From Allohahella sp002354735 (GTDB lineage Bacteria; Pseudomonadota; Gammaproteobacteria; Pseudomonadales; Oleiphilaceae), in contig NZ_CP172312.1 in assembly GCF_047946665.1 (NCBI RefSeq), positions 1,674,001 through 1,738,000 of the forward strand: DNA of 64,000 bases. Direction: 5' to 3'. Within the stretch, counting starts at the first letter, position 1. Every line of letters begins with the position of its first letter. Positions 17,825 to 25,760 of this stretch are shown here, piece by piece. The notes under the pieces were generated by a model. That model did no database searches. It was not told the DNA's origin and worked only from the letters and a program-made list of their open reading frames with translations. Made by a program: the position numbers and the translations under genes.

Positions 17825-18048
17825 ATAGTAAACTCATACGGACCGTCTTTTCGGAATCCGAGGCGGGTGTAGAATTCTGCTGCACCTGAAGCCTTGTGAG
17901 CTACAAGCCATCCACCGCCACTATTAAGGCTATGTGCCAAAGCGCGGGCCACGCCCTGTGCACACTGCTTTATCTTTGCAACTGCCTGTTGATTCGAATG
18001 CTGTGCTGACCCAGAGGGCGACAAACTGTTACCATCTGCCGCCGTCAA
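17825..18048 (-). pseudogene. GNAT acetyltransferase C-terminal remnant
   Basis: The minus strand encodes a stretch ending in WLVAHKASGAAEFYTRLGFRKDGPYEFTIK, which has the shape of the last part of a GNAT acetyltransferase (helix, then YxRLGF strand-turn). No acetyl-CoA loop or N-terminal half is present, and the frame runs straight into the phnE remnant. I call it a gene fragment; the family assignment rests on this short stretch alone. Confidence 0.5.
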
Positions 18049-18077
18049 TGCCCACTTCCCGACTCAAGGCTGATTAG

Positions 18078-18491
18078 ATGAACATCGTTGTACGTTATTT
18101 CTTTCGTTTTGTGCGCCTGGTACTGACACCTGTGATCTTGCTGATGGAGAAGCTCACCACGCCCAAGGCACTGTCCCGGTCAGCAGAAGATCAGGCTGCA
18201 GCTGATAGCGCTTGCAAAGATCTGGCTCTGTACCAGTTTCCAGCCTGCCCCTTCTGCGTAAAAGTACGGAAAGAAATTGCCCGACTGGGCCTGAACATCG
18301 AATTGCGAGACTCCCGGAATGATACAGGCCATCGCGCCGAACTGGAAAGTGGCGGCGGGCGAATCAAAGTGCCCTGCCTGCGCGTTACGCATAGCGATGG
18401 ACAGCAGGAGTGGCTATATGAGTCTGGCGCAATCAATCAGTGGCTGAGAGAGAGATTCAACCCGTCTGTCGAAGACGCAGCCAAGGCCTAA
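18078..18491 (+). CDS. Membrane-anchored glutaredoxin
   Basis: This 137-residue protein has an N-terminal hydrophobic helix (about 5-24, FFRFVRLVLTPVILLMEKL) followed by a glutaredoxin/thioredoxin-fold domain with active site CPFC (about 58-61, FPACPFCVKV), the cis-Pro in KVPCLRV and the glutathione-binding end YESGAINQWL. It should reduce disulfides with glutathione while anchored at the membrane. The last 35 bases overlap the convergent antitoxin gene. Confidence 0.9.
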   Translation: MNIVVRYFFRFVRLVLTPVILLMEKLTTPKALSRSAEDQAAADSACKDLALYQFPACPFCVKVRKEIARLGLNIELRDSRNDTGHRAELESGGGRIKVPCLRVTHSDGQQEWLYESGAINQWLRERFNPSVEDAAKA

Positions 18492-18807
18492 GCGGTCGAG
18501 GCCGACTTGGAGTGCCTGTTGGTAATTTCCCTGGCCCGGTTAGCTTCCGATCCTCATGCAAGCGGCCTTCGACATACTTGTGCAGGATGCTGGCAACCAG
18601 TGTCTGGTAGGGAATACCCTCAACAAGTGCTTTCTTCTGCAGACCACGAATGTCCTTGGAAGAAAGCCTGATATTGATGCGGGCATCCTTCTTGAACATA
18701 GCTTCGGCATACTGCTGATGCTGCGCTTTTCGACCCTCAATATCTGGCGCATGCTCGAGCTTTCCAGCATCGAACGCGTCCAGAATTTCCTGCTCTTCTT
18801 TATCCAA
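18457..18807 (-). CDS. CopG/BrnA-like antitoxin
   Basis: This 116-residue protein has an acidic N-terminal region that would bind a toxin, then a ribbon-helix-helix type segment: RINIRLSSKDIRGLQKKAL followed by GIPYQTLVASILHKYVEGRL (about 43-85). This is typical of CopG-like type II antitoxins. The start is TTG at 18805-18807, one base after the stop codon of a truncated upstream frame. That is the usual toxin-then-antitoxin spacing, but the partner is broken here. The C-terminus is Pro/Arg-rich and overlaps the glutaredoxin gene. Confidence 0.75.
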   Translation of the reverse strand: MDKEEQEILDAFDAGKLEHAPDIEGRKAQHQQYAEAMFKKDARINIRLSSKDIRGLQKKALVEGIPYQTLVASILHKYVEGRLHEDRKLTGPGKLPTGTPSRPRPLRPWLRLRQTG

Positions 18808-18808
18808 C

Positions 18809-18973
18809 CTACTCAGCGTACCCCTCTATTTCAATCACATGAATCAGCTGGCCCGGATACCGCCCCTGATTAGGATGCTCTAACGTATCCAGGATACCTT
18901 CGACAGATAGCCCGGGGTGTGAGCCAGCGTGACAAAAACGCCTTCGATGTACGTACTCACGCTCAGGCCGCCA
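18809..18973 (-). pseudogene. Truncated partner (probable toxin) of the antitoxin
   Basis: A minus-strand frame open for 54 codons ends at 18809, one base before the antitoxin start. It reads HAGSHPGLSVEGILDTLEHP then YPGQLIHVIEIEGYAE, which looks like coding sequence, but it has no start codon before an in-frame TGA at 18974-18976. The position suggests a toxin whose 5' half has been lost. I do not recognise the family. Confidence 0.5.
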
Positions 18974-19079
18974 TCAACAGAGAACGATAACGAATGCAGC
19001 CATGGGCAAAGACGTTCCTGCCAATCCATGTCAATTCTGATACGGTGCCTGCAGGTTTATCTAAAAATCGGAGACTAGC

Positions 19080-20180
19080 ATGTCCTTACGCAGCACCTCG
19101 CTTGGTTGCGTGCTCTTTATGACTTTCTGGATGTCAGCGTTACATGCTGGCGCGGCGGTACCCGGTAGTCATCAACTGAACCTGGCCGAGGCCAATAAGC
19201 TGGTGGCTCTGCCGTTGAATTGCATCGAGAAACCCTATCCCTATAAAGTTGGCTGGGTCTTGCGCGATGCTGAGGATCTCAAACCGCCTTCCGTTGTGCA
19301 TCCTGTGTTTAACGGATGTTACGACTGGCACAGCGCTGTGCATGCCTATTGGTCTCTGGTGACTCTGGCGCGGCAGCTTCCCGAGCTGGAGAAGGCCGAT
19401 GCTGTGAGGTCGTTGCTCCGGCACAACCTAACGCCGCAAAAGGTCGCCAAGGAGCTCGCTTTCTTCCGTGACGAAAGAAATGCTTCATTCGAGCGCACCT
19501 ATGGCTGGGCATGGTTGCTCAAACTGCAGCTCGAATTACAGCAATGGAAAGACCCGTTAGCAGAGCAGCTCGCTGCCAATCTCAGACCGCTCAGCGATCT
19601 TATCGCGCAGAGGTATCTAGAGTTCCTGCCCCGGCTCGTTTACCCGGTAAGGGTCGGCGTGCATGGCAATACCGCCTTCGGCCTGAGCTTCGCGTTTGAC
19701 TATGCAACGCACAATGGAAATTCGGCTCTGCAATCCCTGATCAGCAAACGGGCTAGGGACTTCTACATGGAAGACCGCCAGTGCCCAATCGCCTGGGAGC
19801 CGAGCGGCTATGACTTTTTATCGCCCTGCCTTGAAGAGATGGGGTTGATGCAGCGTGTTCTGCCAGAGAAACTGTTTCTCACGTGGCTGCAGGGCTTTCT
19901 TCCGCAGCTGGCTGATCCGGATTTCACCATTGATACGGCTGAGGTCGGTGACCGGACAGACGGTAAACTGGTACACCTGGACGGACTGAATTTCAGCCGA
20001 GCCTGGAACCTGTACCTGCTGGCAAACCGTTACCCGCAATATGCGCATCTCAAGGACCTGGCTGATCGGCATGTGGCGTACTCTTATCCGAATCTGATCG
20101 GCGACAGTTATGAGGGCGGGCACTGGCTTGGCAGCTTCGCGATTCATGCGCTCAACACTTCGCGGAATCAGCAGGAGTGA
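19080..20180 (+). CDS. DUF2891 family secreted protein
   Basis: This 366-residue protein has a signal peptide (about 1-26) and then the DUF2891 pattern: HPVFNGCYDWHSAVHAYWSL (about 75-94), YGWAWLLKLQLEL, the central PVRVGVHGNTAFGL, EPSGYDFLSPCLEE and the ending YEGGHWLGSFAIHAL. The fold is expected to be an alpha/alpha barrel as in glycan-acting or terpene-type enzymes, with conserved His, Trp and Glu lining a pocket; the reaction is unknown. It is a single gene with an ATG at 19080. Confidence 0.87.
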   Translation: MSLRSTSLGCVLFMTFWMSALHAGAAVPGSHQLNLAEANKLVALPLNCIEKPYPYKVGWVLRDAEDLKPPSVVHPVFNGCYDWHSAVHAYWSLVTLARQLPELEKADAVRSLLRHNLTPQKVAKELAFFRDERNASFERTYGWAWLLKLQLELQQWKDPLAEQLAANLRPLSDLIAQRYLEFLPRLVYPVRVGVHGNTAFGLSFAFDYATHNGNSALQSLISKRARDFYMEDRQCPIAWEPSGYDFLSPCLEEMGLMQRVLPEKLFLTWLQGFLPQLADPDFTIDTAEVGDRTDGKLVHLDGLNFSRAWNLYLLANRYPQYAHLKDLADRHVAYSYPNLIGDSYEGGHWLGSFAIHALNTSRNQQE

Positions 20181-20281
20181 TGCGATGAGTTGAGACCGCT
20201 CTACATCACAGTCCCTCCTAGGCAGCAAGGCTTCAGGACAGAGCCCCACAGGCAATGCTTCGGATCTTGCCAGAGCAGGCG

Positions 20282-20731
20282 TCAACCCAGATCACGGATC
20301 TTGTCCACGAGCTTGATGAGCTCCTTGATCATAGGCTGAGGAATTGTCGCGCGAAGCACTTCGTCGGCCTCTATCATTGTGACCCGGACCTTCTCTCGCA
20401 AGGCCGCCCCCTCCTCCGTGAGGTAGACGAGGGTCTGGCGCCGATTCTCTGGTGGAATCTCGCGTCGAATCAGGCTCGCCTTTTCCATACGCCGCAGCAT
20501 GCCGGATATCGCCGAAATGTCGATTTCCAGGATATGAGCGATGTGACTTACGAGAACGCCTTTCTCCGGCTCGCAAATCTCCATGATGTAGCTTTGCTGA
20601 GCAGAAATTCCATGTGGAAGATACTTTCGATAATGCTCTGAGATTCCGCGCCAACCGCGGTAAAAATTGAAGCAGACCAGCTCTCGCAGGAAGACTTCTG
20701 GTTCTACAACATCATGCGCCGTAGGGGGCAT
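20282..20731 (-). CDS. MarR-family transcriptional regulator
   Basis: This 149-residue regulator has the winged-helix DNA-binding domain of the MarR family: ISAQQSYIMEIC, LVSHIAHILEIDISAISGMLRRMEKASLI (recognition helix about 65-95) and the wing RREIPPENRRQTLVYLTEEG. It is divergent from the hypothetical gene at 20989, and the 257 bp between them hold a consensus promoter with palindromes. The same promoter type occurs before the second copy of this locus and before the methyltransferase operon, so this is the best candidate regulator of the cluster up to 37 kb. A 5' remnant of a second marR copy lies at 25421-25503. Confidence 0.92.
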   Translation of the reverse strand: MPPTAHDVVEPEVFLRELVCFNFYRGWRGISEHYRKYLPHGISAQQSYIMEICEPEKGVLVSHIAHILEIDISAISGMLRRMEKASLIRREIPPENRRQTLVYLTEEGAALREKVRVTMIEADEVLRATIPQPMIKELIKLVDKIRDLG

Positions 20732-20837
20732 ATTCCACCTCTTGGATTAAGTTTAGCTGCCCTGCTGCCTGTTGCTCCATAAACACCTGGTTTCCATCAA
20801 TGGTAAGTCTAGCAGAACTTCGAAAAATACGAAACGC

Positions 20838-20874
20838 GTCAATACTTGACACGTAAAGTGTTATCACGTTAAAT
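20838..20874 (+). promoter_or_regulatory. Promoter with overlapping palindromes (copy A)
   Basis: TTGACA (20846-20851), 17 bases, then TTAAAT (20869-20874) form a strong sigma-70 promoter for the 20989 gene. GTCAATACTTGAC (20838-20850) is a perfect 13-base palindrome over the -35 box, and ACACGTAAAGTGT (20850-20862) is an inverted repeat inside the spacer. Binding of a repressor there would block RNA polymerase; the divergent marR product is the obvious candidate. Confidence 0.7.
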
Positions 20875-20988
20875 CCATCGCGACGCACTTTAGCGGTGTG
20901 ATATACGGCAGCTCAAGCACAAAGGAGTCTCCGGCTTTCACTTGACTCCCGTGCCCCTGAACACAATCGGCGATAGACCGGAGACCTT

Positions 20989-21603
20989 ATGAAACTTCTA
21001 CATATACCCCTTCTTCTGGCAAGCCTGAGCACCTTTGATGTTTCACAGGTCATGGCTGAGCCAGTGAAGCCGCTCATCATAAACGTGGACGCTAAATCGG
21101 TCTTCGGCAAACAGCAGGAACTCACATTCGTATCGACCAAGGCCCTTTTTGGCGAGGGAATTCCGCAGAATCTGAAGCTGAATTTTGCGAGCGGAGATCA
21201 ATCGGCCGAGTCACTGGTTCAGGCGAGCCTCATCGATAACACCCTGTCTCCCCGACTACTTGATGGAACCAGTCAGGGAGTTCTGGTACTGGTAGGCGCG
21301 AGCCTGCAGGCTGGCAAAGGATTGGCCGACCAGAAGGCATTCAAGATGCTCGAACGCCCTCTGATCGATCGATATCGTGGTGAAGTGCTGCTGTCGATCG
21401 CGGCAGCCCGTAGCGCCGAATGGCCCTTCGATACTTTCGAGGTGGTGTCCTTCCCCACTCTGGAGCATTACCTAGCACTGATGAGCGATCCGGAATTTGC
21501 ACCTGAGCAGCCGCTCGGCAAGTTGGCCATGCAGACCTATACGCCCGACCTGAGAGTGTCGCTTGGCGAAATCCAAAATCCTGGGGCGAGCGCTGGAAAA
21601 TAG
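20989..21603 (+). CDS. Secreted hypothetical protein, copy A
   Basis: This 204-residue protein has a signal peptide (about 1-23, ending QVMA-EP). The C-terminal half (about 95-180) resembles a DUF1330/dimeric alpha-beta barrel-like domain: RYRGEVLLSIAAA, then WPFDTFEVVSFPTLEHYLALMSDPEF. The N-terminal part is not recognised. It is about 93 percent identical to the copy at 25761-26375. In this copy the downstream lactonase-like gene is broken, so copy A probably acts alone or not at all. Function is unknown; the periplasmic location and the MarR-type promoter are the useful clues. Confidence 0.8.
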   Translation: MKLLHIPLLLASLSTFDVSQVMAEPVKPLIINVDAKSVFGKQQELTFVSTKALFGEGIPQNLKLNFASGDQSAESLVQASLIDNTLSPRLLDGTSQGVLVLVGASLQAGKGLADQKAFKMLERPLIDRYRGEVLLSIAAARSAEWPFDTFEVVSFPTLEHYLALMSDPEFAPEQPLGKLAMQTYTPDLRVSLGEIQNPGASAGK

Positions 21604-21631
21604 TTAATCCCACCAAAAAAGGAATTTTGCC

Positions 21632-21790
21632 ATGTCTATCGAAGTAAAGTTAAAGCAGCGAATTGGCGTCGTTTTTGCCGCGCTGGCCTTGGTCGCAATG
21701 TCTCAGGCCCGTGCAGAGCAGCCGGAGTTGTGGCAGCAGGTTGCATCTGATCCAGCCATGGGTGGGTGTAAGGAGCCTCGTTGTTATTGA
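21632..21790 (+). pseudogene. Truncated lactonase-like gene (copy A)
   Basis: The first 40 codons, including the signal peptide (MSIEVKLKQRIGVVFAALAL), match the intact gene at 26404-27264. At 21751 the similarity ends and the frame runs 12 codons into foreign sequence to a stop at 21788-21790. It keeps its ribosome site (AAGGAATTTTGCC-ATG) but cannot make the propeller domain. Confidence 0.92.
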
Positions 21791-22088
21791 AGTTGAGCTG
21801 AAAAAAAATGGTAAGACAGGTTTGGAAAGACACTTTCACATCTCAAGCCGAAAAGAAAACGCTGAATTTTCCCTCACTTTTACCGGAAAGCATTGGCAGA
21901 TCGAGAATAAGTTGCATTGGGTTCTGGACGTGGCTTTCAGAGAAGATTATTCAAGGCACCGGAGCGGACACAGCGCTGAAAATCTGTCTACGATACGCCG
22001 AATCGCCTTAAATGAATTGAAAAATGACAAGAGCATAAAGCTAGGCATTAAAAACAAAAGGCTCAGCGCGAGATGGACAAACGACTAA
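21759..22088 (+). pseudogene. ISAs1-family transposase remnant (C-terminal part)
   Basis: The frame encodes the last ~110 residues of an ISAs1/H-repeat transposase: WVGVRSLVVIE, HFHIS, then HWQIENKLHWVLDVAFREDY with the DDE glutamate region, and the end NELKNDKSIKLGIKNKRLS. The catalytic Asp residues and the start are absent. It abuts the point where the lactonase-like gene is broken, so this element probably took part in the rearrangement. Confidence 0.85.
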
Positions 22089-22218
22089 CTTCTCAAGCTG
22101 ATTCAGGACCTTGGCAGATAGAGCGATTGCCCTGCCGGACAGGCAGATCAAACCCAGGGAACATATAAGTATAGCGTCAGTGTCAACACCAATAATTCAA
22201 CCAAACATGGAAACTTAA

Positions 22219-23229
22219 ATGTTAGATCCGACCTTTTCTTTAGAAGACAGCGATAAGAATTCACTATCTAGAGCGCTCGATGCAGTTATCTACGAAAAAA
22301 ACGGCGCCTGCTCATACGTTAATGCCTTAAATAAGCTGGCTTACAAAACGCTTCCGGGCGAGCTACTAGATATATTTCTAACCCAGAAAGCTTCAAAGAG
22401 CCCACTCCCGTATATCTACATCAACAACATACCAACAGACCTGCAAGTCAGCGGCGTACCATTGCAAGGAGAGGATACAGCCAGCTATAAGTCTGGCTTT
22501 CGTAGCGAGAATATACTAATCATGCTAGCCAGCCTTCTTGGCGAGCCGTACTCAATGGCGTTTGAAGGTGAAGAAATAGTCAATAACCTTATCCCCTTCC
22601 TAGAAACAGCAACTGACTATACTGGCCTCGGCTCCAGCGTAGAATTAGATTTCCACATCGAGAACGCTGCTCCTAAACACTTCTTCCCTTACAACTTTTC
22701 TCCAATGGGGCTAATGCTTACGGGGGTAAATCATGATGAATCGGGCCCGATGACGCGAATTAGCGACGGTAACAAGGCGCTTTCCCTTTTATCTGTGGTT
22801 GATAGGGAAGTTCTTAGTAGTGAATCGTATCGTATAAAGGTTCCTCACAGGTGGCGTGGGGGCAAGTACAGCCTCCAAAAAACAGAAACAGATTGGGTGC
22901 CAATTTCTCTTAGCAAAAACGGTAGATATTCTGATATCTCAGCAGTATTTTACCAAGACATGATCGTATCCAAGAACAAAGATGCAGAGAGAGCCTTGGG
23001 CAACTTTCATAATGCCGTTAAAGAGGTTTCAGAGGCAATTTCTATTAGACCTGGCGAGTTACTGTATATTGATAACAGGATAGCCCTGCACTCACGGGAC
23101 CAGTTTAAACCAACCTATCAAAACGGCCGACCGAGACGCTGGGTCCAGCGTGTCTTTGTGTCTCCGAACCTATGGAGTCACAGAGATCTACAGCAAGTAG
23201 AACACAGAATTTATGAGATCACAGCATGA
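22219..23229 (+). CDS. VioC/AsnO-like Fe(II)/2-oxoglutarate amino-acid oxygenase
   Basis: This 336-residue protein looks like the clavaminate-synthase/TauD group that hydroxylates free amino acids (AsnO, VioC, OrfP). The iron ligands can be placed: H146 and E148 in LDFHIENA, and the distal H291 in IDNRIALHSRDQF. The 2-oxoglutarate Arg is in RPRRWVQRVF (about 305-312), and the PGELLYIDN turn is typical. Family members use Fe(II), O2 and 2-oxoglutarate. The gene is AT-rich compared with its surroundings and overlaps the transporter gene by 4 bp (ATGA). The pair sits between a transposase remnant and an IS30 element, so it was probably brought in. The actual amino-acid substrate is unknown. Confidence 0.82.
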   Translation: MLDPTFSLEDSDKNSLSRALDAVIYEKNGACSYVNALNKLAYKTLPGELLDIFLTQKASKSPLPYIYINNIPTDLQVSGVPLQGEDTASYKSGFRSENILIMLASLLGEPYSMAFEGEEIVNNLIPFLETATDYTGLGSSVELDFHIENAAPKHFFPYNFSPMGLMLTGVNHDESGPMTRISDGNKALSLLSVVDREVLSSESYRIKVPHRWRGGKYSLQKTETDWVPISLSKNGRYSDISAVFYQDMIVSKNKDAERALGNFHNAVKEVSEAISIRPGELLYIDNRIALHSRDQFKPTYQNGRPRRWVQRVFVSPNLWSHRDLQQVEHRIYEITA

Positions 23230-24146
23230 CAAATATATTCTTGTCCATAGCCCCAATTTTCGCGCTGATCGCACTAGGATTCGCGGCAAAAAGGTACTTT
23301 ATCTCCAGTGATGAATTTTGGTCCGCCAGCGATAAGCTGGTGTATTACCTATTCTTCCCATCACTTTTAATTCTGGAGATCGGGCATGCAGATTTCGAAT
23401 CAGTGGCTGCTGGAAGTGGGTTGATGGTAGCTATCCTCGCTACTTCAGCTATTGCTGTCACTGTGTTCTTATATAAATTCATTCTTAGTCCTGATGACGA
23501 ATTGTTCACATCAGTATTTCAGGGAGGCGTCAGGTATAACTCGTATATATTCATAGCCTCTTCTCAGGCATTGTTTGGCGCAGAGGGAGCAGCCTTGTCG
23601 GGGCTTTTTATCGCCAGCATGATTATATTCACCAACGTGATAAGCGTGATCGTGCTGAATCTGTATGGAAAGGGTTCTAAGAAAGGTCTAGGCTCGGTGG
23701 CTTATAATACTGCTACTAACCCTTTAATTGTAGGCGCAGTGATCGGTGTAGCCTTGAATTTGAGCGGTATCCATATTGAGGATGGTGCTGTATATGGCTT
23801 AATGCGGTACCTGGGTTCCGCAGCGACCCCCTTGAGCTTAATGTCTGTCGGAGCTGGTCTTCTATTTGTCCTTGATAGGAACAAGAAAATAGCAATCTCC
23901 TATTCTATTTTTGCCAAATTGATCATGTTACCGGCTTTAGCAATTTCTCTCATTAGTATGCTAGATCTGTCTGGACTCGCAGCCTCGGTGGCGCTGCTTT
24001 ACTGCGCAGTTCCTTGCGCGGGTAATGCTTACATACTTTCGAGACAAATGGGAGGTGACTCAGTCGCTATGGCATCGATCATTACCTGGGGAACTGTAAT
24101 TTCTTTCTTGACTATACCGGTGTTTATGCTGTCACACCTGATGTGA
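23226..24146 (+). CDS. AEC-family transporter (auxin efflux carrier type)
   Basis: This 306-residue inner-membrane protein has about ten helices in the two-repeat pattern of the AEC family: MTNIFLSIAPIFALIALGFAAKR at the start, KLVYYLFFPSLLILEIG in helix 2, TNPLIVGAVIGVALNLSG between the repeats and the late conserved CAVPCAGNAYILSRQMGG. Family members export or exchange small organic acids or amino acids. It is translationally coupled to the 2-oxoglutarate oxygenase, suggesting export of the hydroxylated product (inference). Confidence 0.88.
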   Translation: MTNIFLSIAPIFALIALGFAAKRYFISSDEFWSASDKLVYYLFFPSLLILEIGHADFESVAAGSGLMVAILATSAIAVTVFLYKFILSPDDELFTSVFQGGVRYNSYIFIASSQALFGAEGAALSGLFIASMIIFTNVISVIVLNLYGKGSKKGLGSVAYNTATNPLIVGAVIGVALNLSGIHIEDGAVYGLMRYLGSAATPLSLMSVGAGLLFVLDRNKKIAISYSIFAKLIMLPALAISLISMLDLSGLAASVALLYCAVPCAGNAYILSRQMGGDSVAMASIITWGTVISFLTIPVFMLSHLM

Positions 24147-24313
24147 GCCTGGCGTCATTAGAGTCAGTGCAGCACCTTGATCAACTCCTCCGTGCCATTT
24201 AAATAAGCGCCCCTTAAAAAGAGGCGTTAACAAACAGCCGGGTGCCTGTGATTTGATCGCACGCGCCCTTAGGTTGATAGTCTCACGTTGCCCACAGCCT
24301 CAGGCTCTTATCT
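24147..24313. other. Gap between AEC gene and IS30
   Basis: These 167 bases hold no gene. GCGCCCCTTAAAAAGAGGCG (about 24207-24226) is a weak hairpin that could end the oxygenase-transporter transcript. The left inverted repeat of IS30 begins at about 24314. Confidence 0.4.
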
Positions 24314-25418
24314 GCGTTCACTCCGCTATTGCAACACCTGCTCTGAACTCGGAGGCGGGTCAGCTGCGCTAAGCTACTGATCACCTACCCGACCAAGAGT
24401 GGACAATCATGGCAACTTTCACGCAGCTGACCCTGCACCAACGATATCAGATTCATGCTCTGCGTCAGCAACATTTCTCCTTAAGAGACATAGCTGCCGC
24501 CGCAGGCATACACTGTTCCACAGTGAGCCGGGAGCTTAGACGACGTCTTGGCGGCTCACCGTACACACCCGATCAGGCCCACGAGGCTGCCCGGTTTCTG
24601 CAACGCAATGCGCATCGGTCGGGCAAGGTTACTGGCCGAACAAAGCTGCTAGTGCTGGTCTATCTGATCCTGGAGTTTAGCCCAGAGCAGGTCGCTGGGA
24701 CCCTTCGTAAACGACACGGATTGAGGGTGTCTTTTCAAAGCATCTACAGGTTCATCCAGCGGGACAACTTCTACGGCGGCCAGCTCTTTAAATATCTGCT
24801 CCGAGTCAGAAAACGACAGCACTATATCTTTCCCAAGCGCCGACGGCCGGATCATCGGCAAGGCCCTATTCGCAATCGAGTTTCTATAAAAGAGCGGCCG
24901 GAAGTTGTAGCCGCCAAAGCCCGCCAGGGCGATTGGGAAATCGACACCATCATCGGGCCGCGCCACCAGAGCGCATTGCTCACAATCACCGAACGCTCAA
25001 CCCAATTTCTGTATCTCAGAAAGCTTTCTGGAATGACCAGCGGTGCCGTCAAAAGAGCTACGATCGAGGCGCTGCAGCTCCGCAACGAAATCGTTCACAC
25101 CATCACCGCTGACAACGGCAGCGAGTTCGCTCAGCACGAGGACATCTCGGCAAAACTTCGGATCAGCTTCTTCTTCGCTGATCCATATTCTGCTTGGCAG
25201 CGAGGCTCCAACGAGAACATCAACGGCCAGGTCAGGCGCTTCTTTCCGAAGGGAACGGACTTCCAAACAATCGAAGAAGCCGAGGTCCGAAAAGTACAAA
25301 ACACACTAAACCACCGACCGAGAAAAAGCTTAGACTACCAAACACCAGCGGAGGCGCTCTTCGGAGAGAAGCCTTACTGGATCAACTGGGCAAGTGTTGC
25401 AGTTGTCGGTTGAATGCA
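24314..25418 (+). mobile_element. IS30-family insertion sequence, complete
   Basis: About 1.1 kb, the usual IS30 length, with one intact transposase gene. The ends form an imperfect inverted repeat of about 32 bases around a shared TGCAACAC core: left end starting GCGTTCACTCCG (24314) and right end, reversed, starting GCATTCAACCGA (25417). The right repeat overlaps the transposase stop codon. Immediately to the right begins copy B of the duplicated segment, cut inside marR. I could not define a target duplication. Confidence 0.8.
24409..25413 (+). CDS. IS30-family transposase
   Basis: This 334-residue transposase begins with the IS30 helix-turn-helix (LTLHQRYQIHALRQ, IHCSTVSRELRRR). The DDE catalytic core is intact: first Asp in GDWEIDTIIG, second in ITADNGSEF and Glu in WQRGSNENINGQVRRFFPKG, then the family ending LNHRPRKSLDYQTPAEAL. 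Full length with no stop suggests the element could still be active. Confidence 0.95.
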   Translation: MATFTQLTLHQRYQIHALRQQHFSLRDIAAAAGIHCSTVSRELRRRLGGSPYTPDQAHEAARFLQRNAHRSGKVTGRTKLLVLVYLILEFSPEQVAGTLRKRHGLRVSFQSIYRFIQRDNFYGGQLFKYLLRVRKRQHYIFPKRRRPDHRQGPIRNRVSIKERPEVVAAKARQGDWEIDTIIGPRHQSALLTITERSTQFLYLRKLSGMTSGAVKRATIEALQLRNEIVHTITADNGSEFAQHEDISAKLRISFFFADPYSAWQRGSNENINGQVRRFFPKGTDFQTIEEAEVRKVQNTLNHRPRKSLDYQTPAEALFGEKPYWINWASVAVVG

Positions 25419-25420
25419 GC

Positions 25421-25503
25421 CTCTGAGATTCCGCGCCAACCGTGGTAAAAATTGAAGCAGACCAGCTTCTGGTTCTACAACATCATGCGCCGTAGGGGGC
25501 CAT
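25421..25503 (-). pseudogene. 5' remnant of a second marR gene
   Basis: These bases match the first part of the marR gene (20636-20731) but carry a 14-base deletion and one inserted G next to the start, and are cut off by the IS30 right end. No functional regulator can be made, so copy B depends on the marR at 20282-20731. Confidence 0.9.
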
Positions 25504-25609
25504 ATTCCACCTCTTGGATTAAGTTTAGCTGCCCTGCTGTCTGTTGCTCCATAAACACCTGGTTTCCATCAATGGTAAGTCTAGCAGAACTTCGAAAAAT
25601 ACGAAACGC

Positions 25610-25646
25610 GTCAATACTTGACACGTAAATTGTTATCACGTTAAAT
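25610..25646 (+). promoter_or_regulatory. Promoter with overlapping palindromes (copy B)
   Basis: Same architecture as 20838-20874: TTGACA (25618-25623), 17 bases, TTAAAT (25641-25646), with GTCAATACTTGAC (25610-25622) over the -35 box. The spacer repeat differs by one base (ACACGTAAATTGT against ACACGTAAAGTGT), which could change repressor binding between the two copies. Confidence 0.68.
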
Positions 25647-25760
25647 CCATCGCGACGCACTTTAGCGGTGTGATATACGGCAGCTCAAGCACAAAGGAGT
25701 CTCCGGCTTTCACTTGACTCCCGTGCCCCTGAACACAATCGGCGATAGACCGGAGACCTT

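Larger units (their letters stand above)
20636..21751. repeat. Segmental duplication, copy A
   Basis: This 1.1-kb segment is repeated at 25421-26523 with an estimated 90-95 percent identity. Copy A holds the first part of marR, the divergent promoter region, the 204-residue secreted protein gene and the first 40 codons of the lactonase-like gene. On the right, similarity stops abruptly at 21751 inside that gene, where an ISAs1 remnant follows. Confidence 0.95.
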
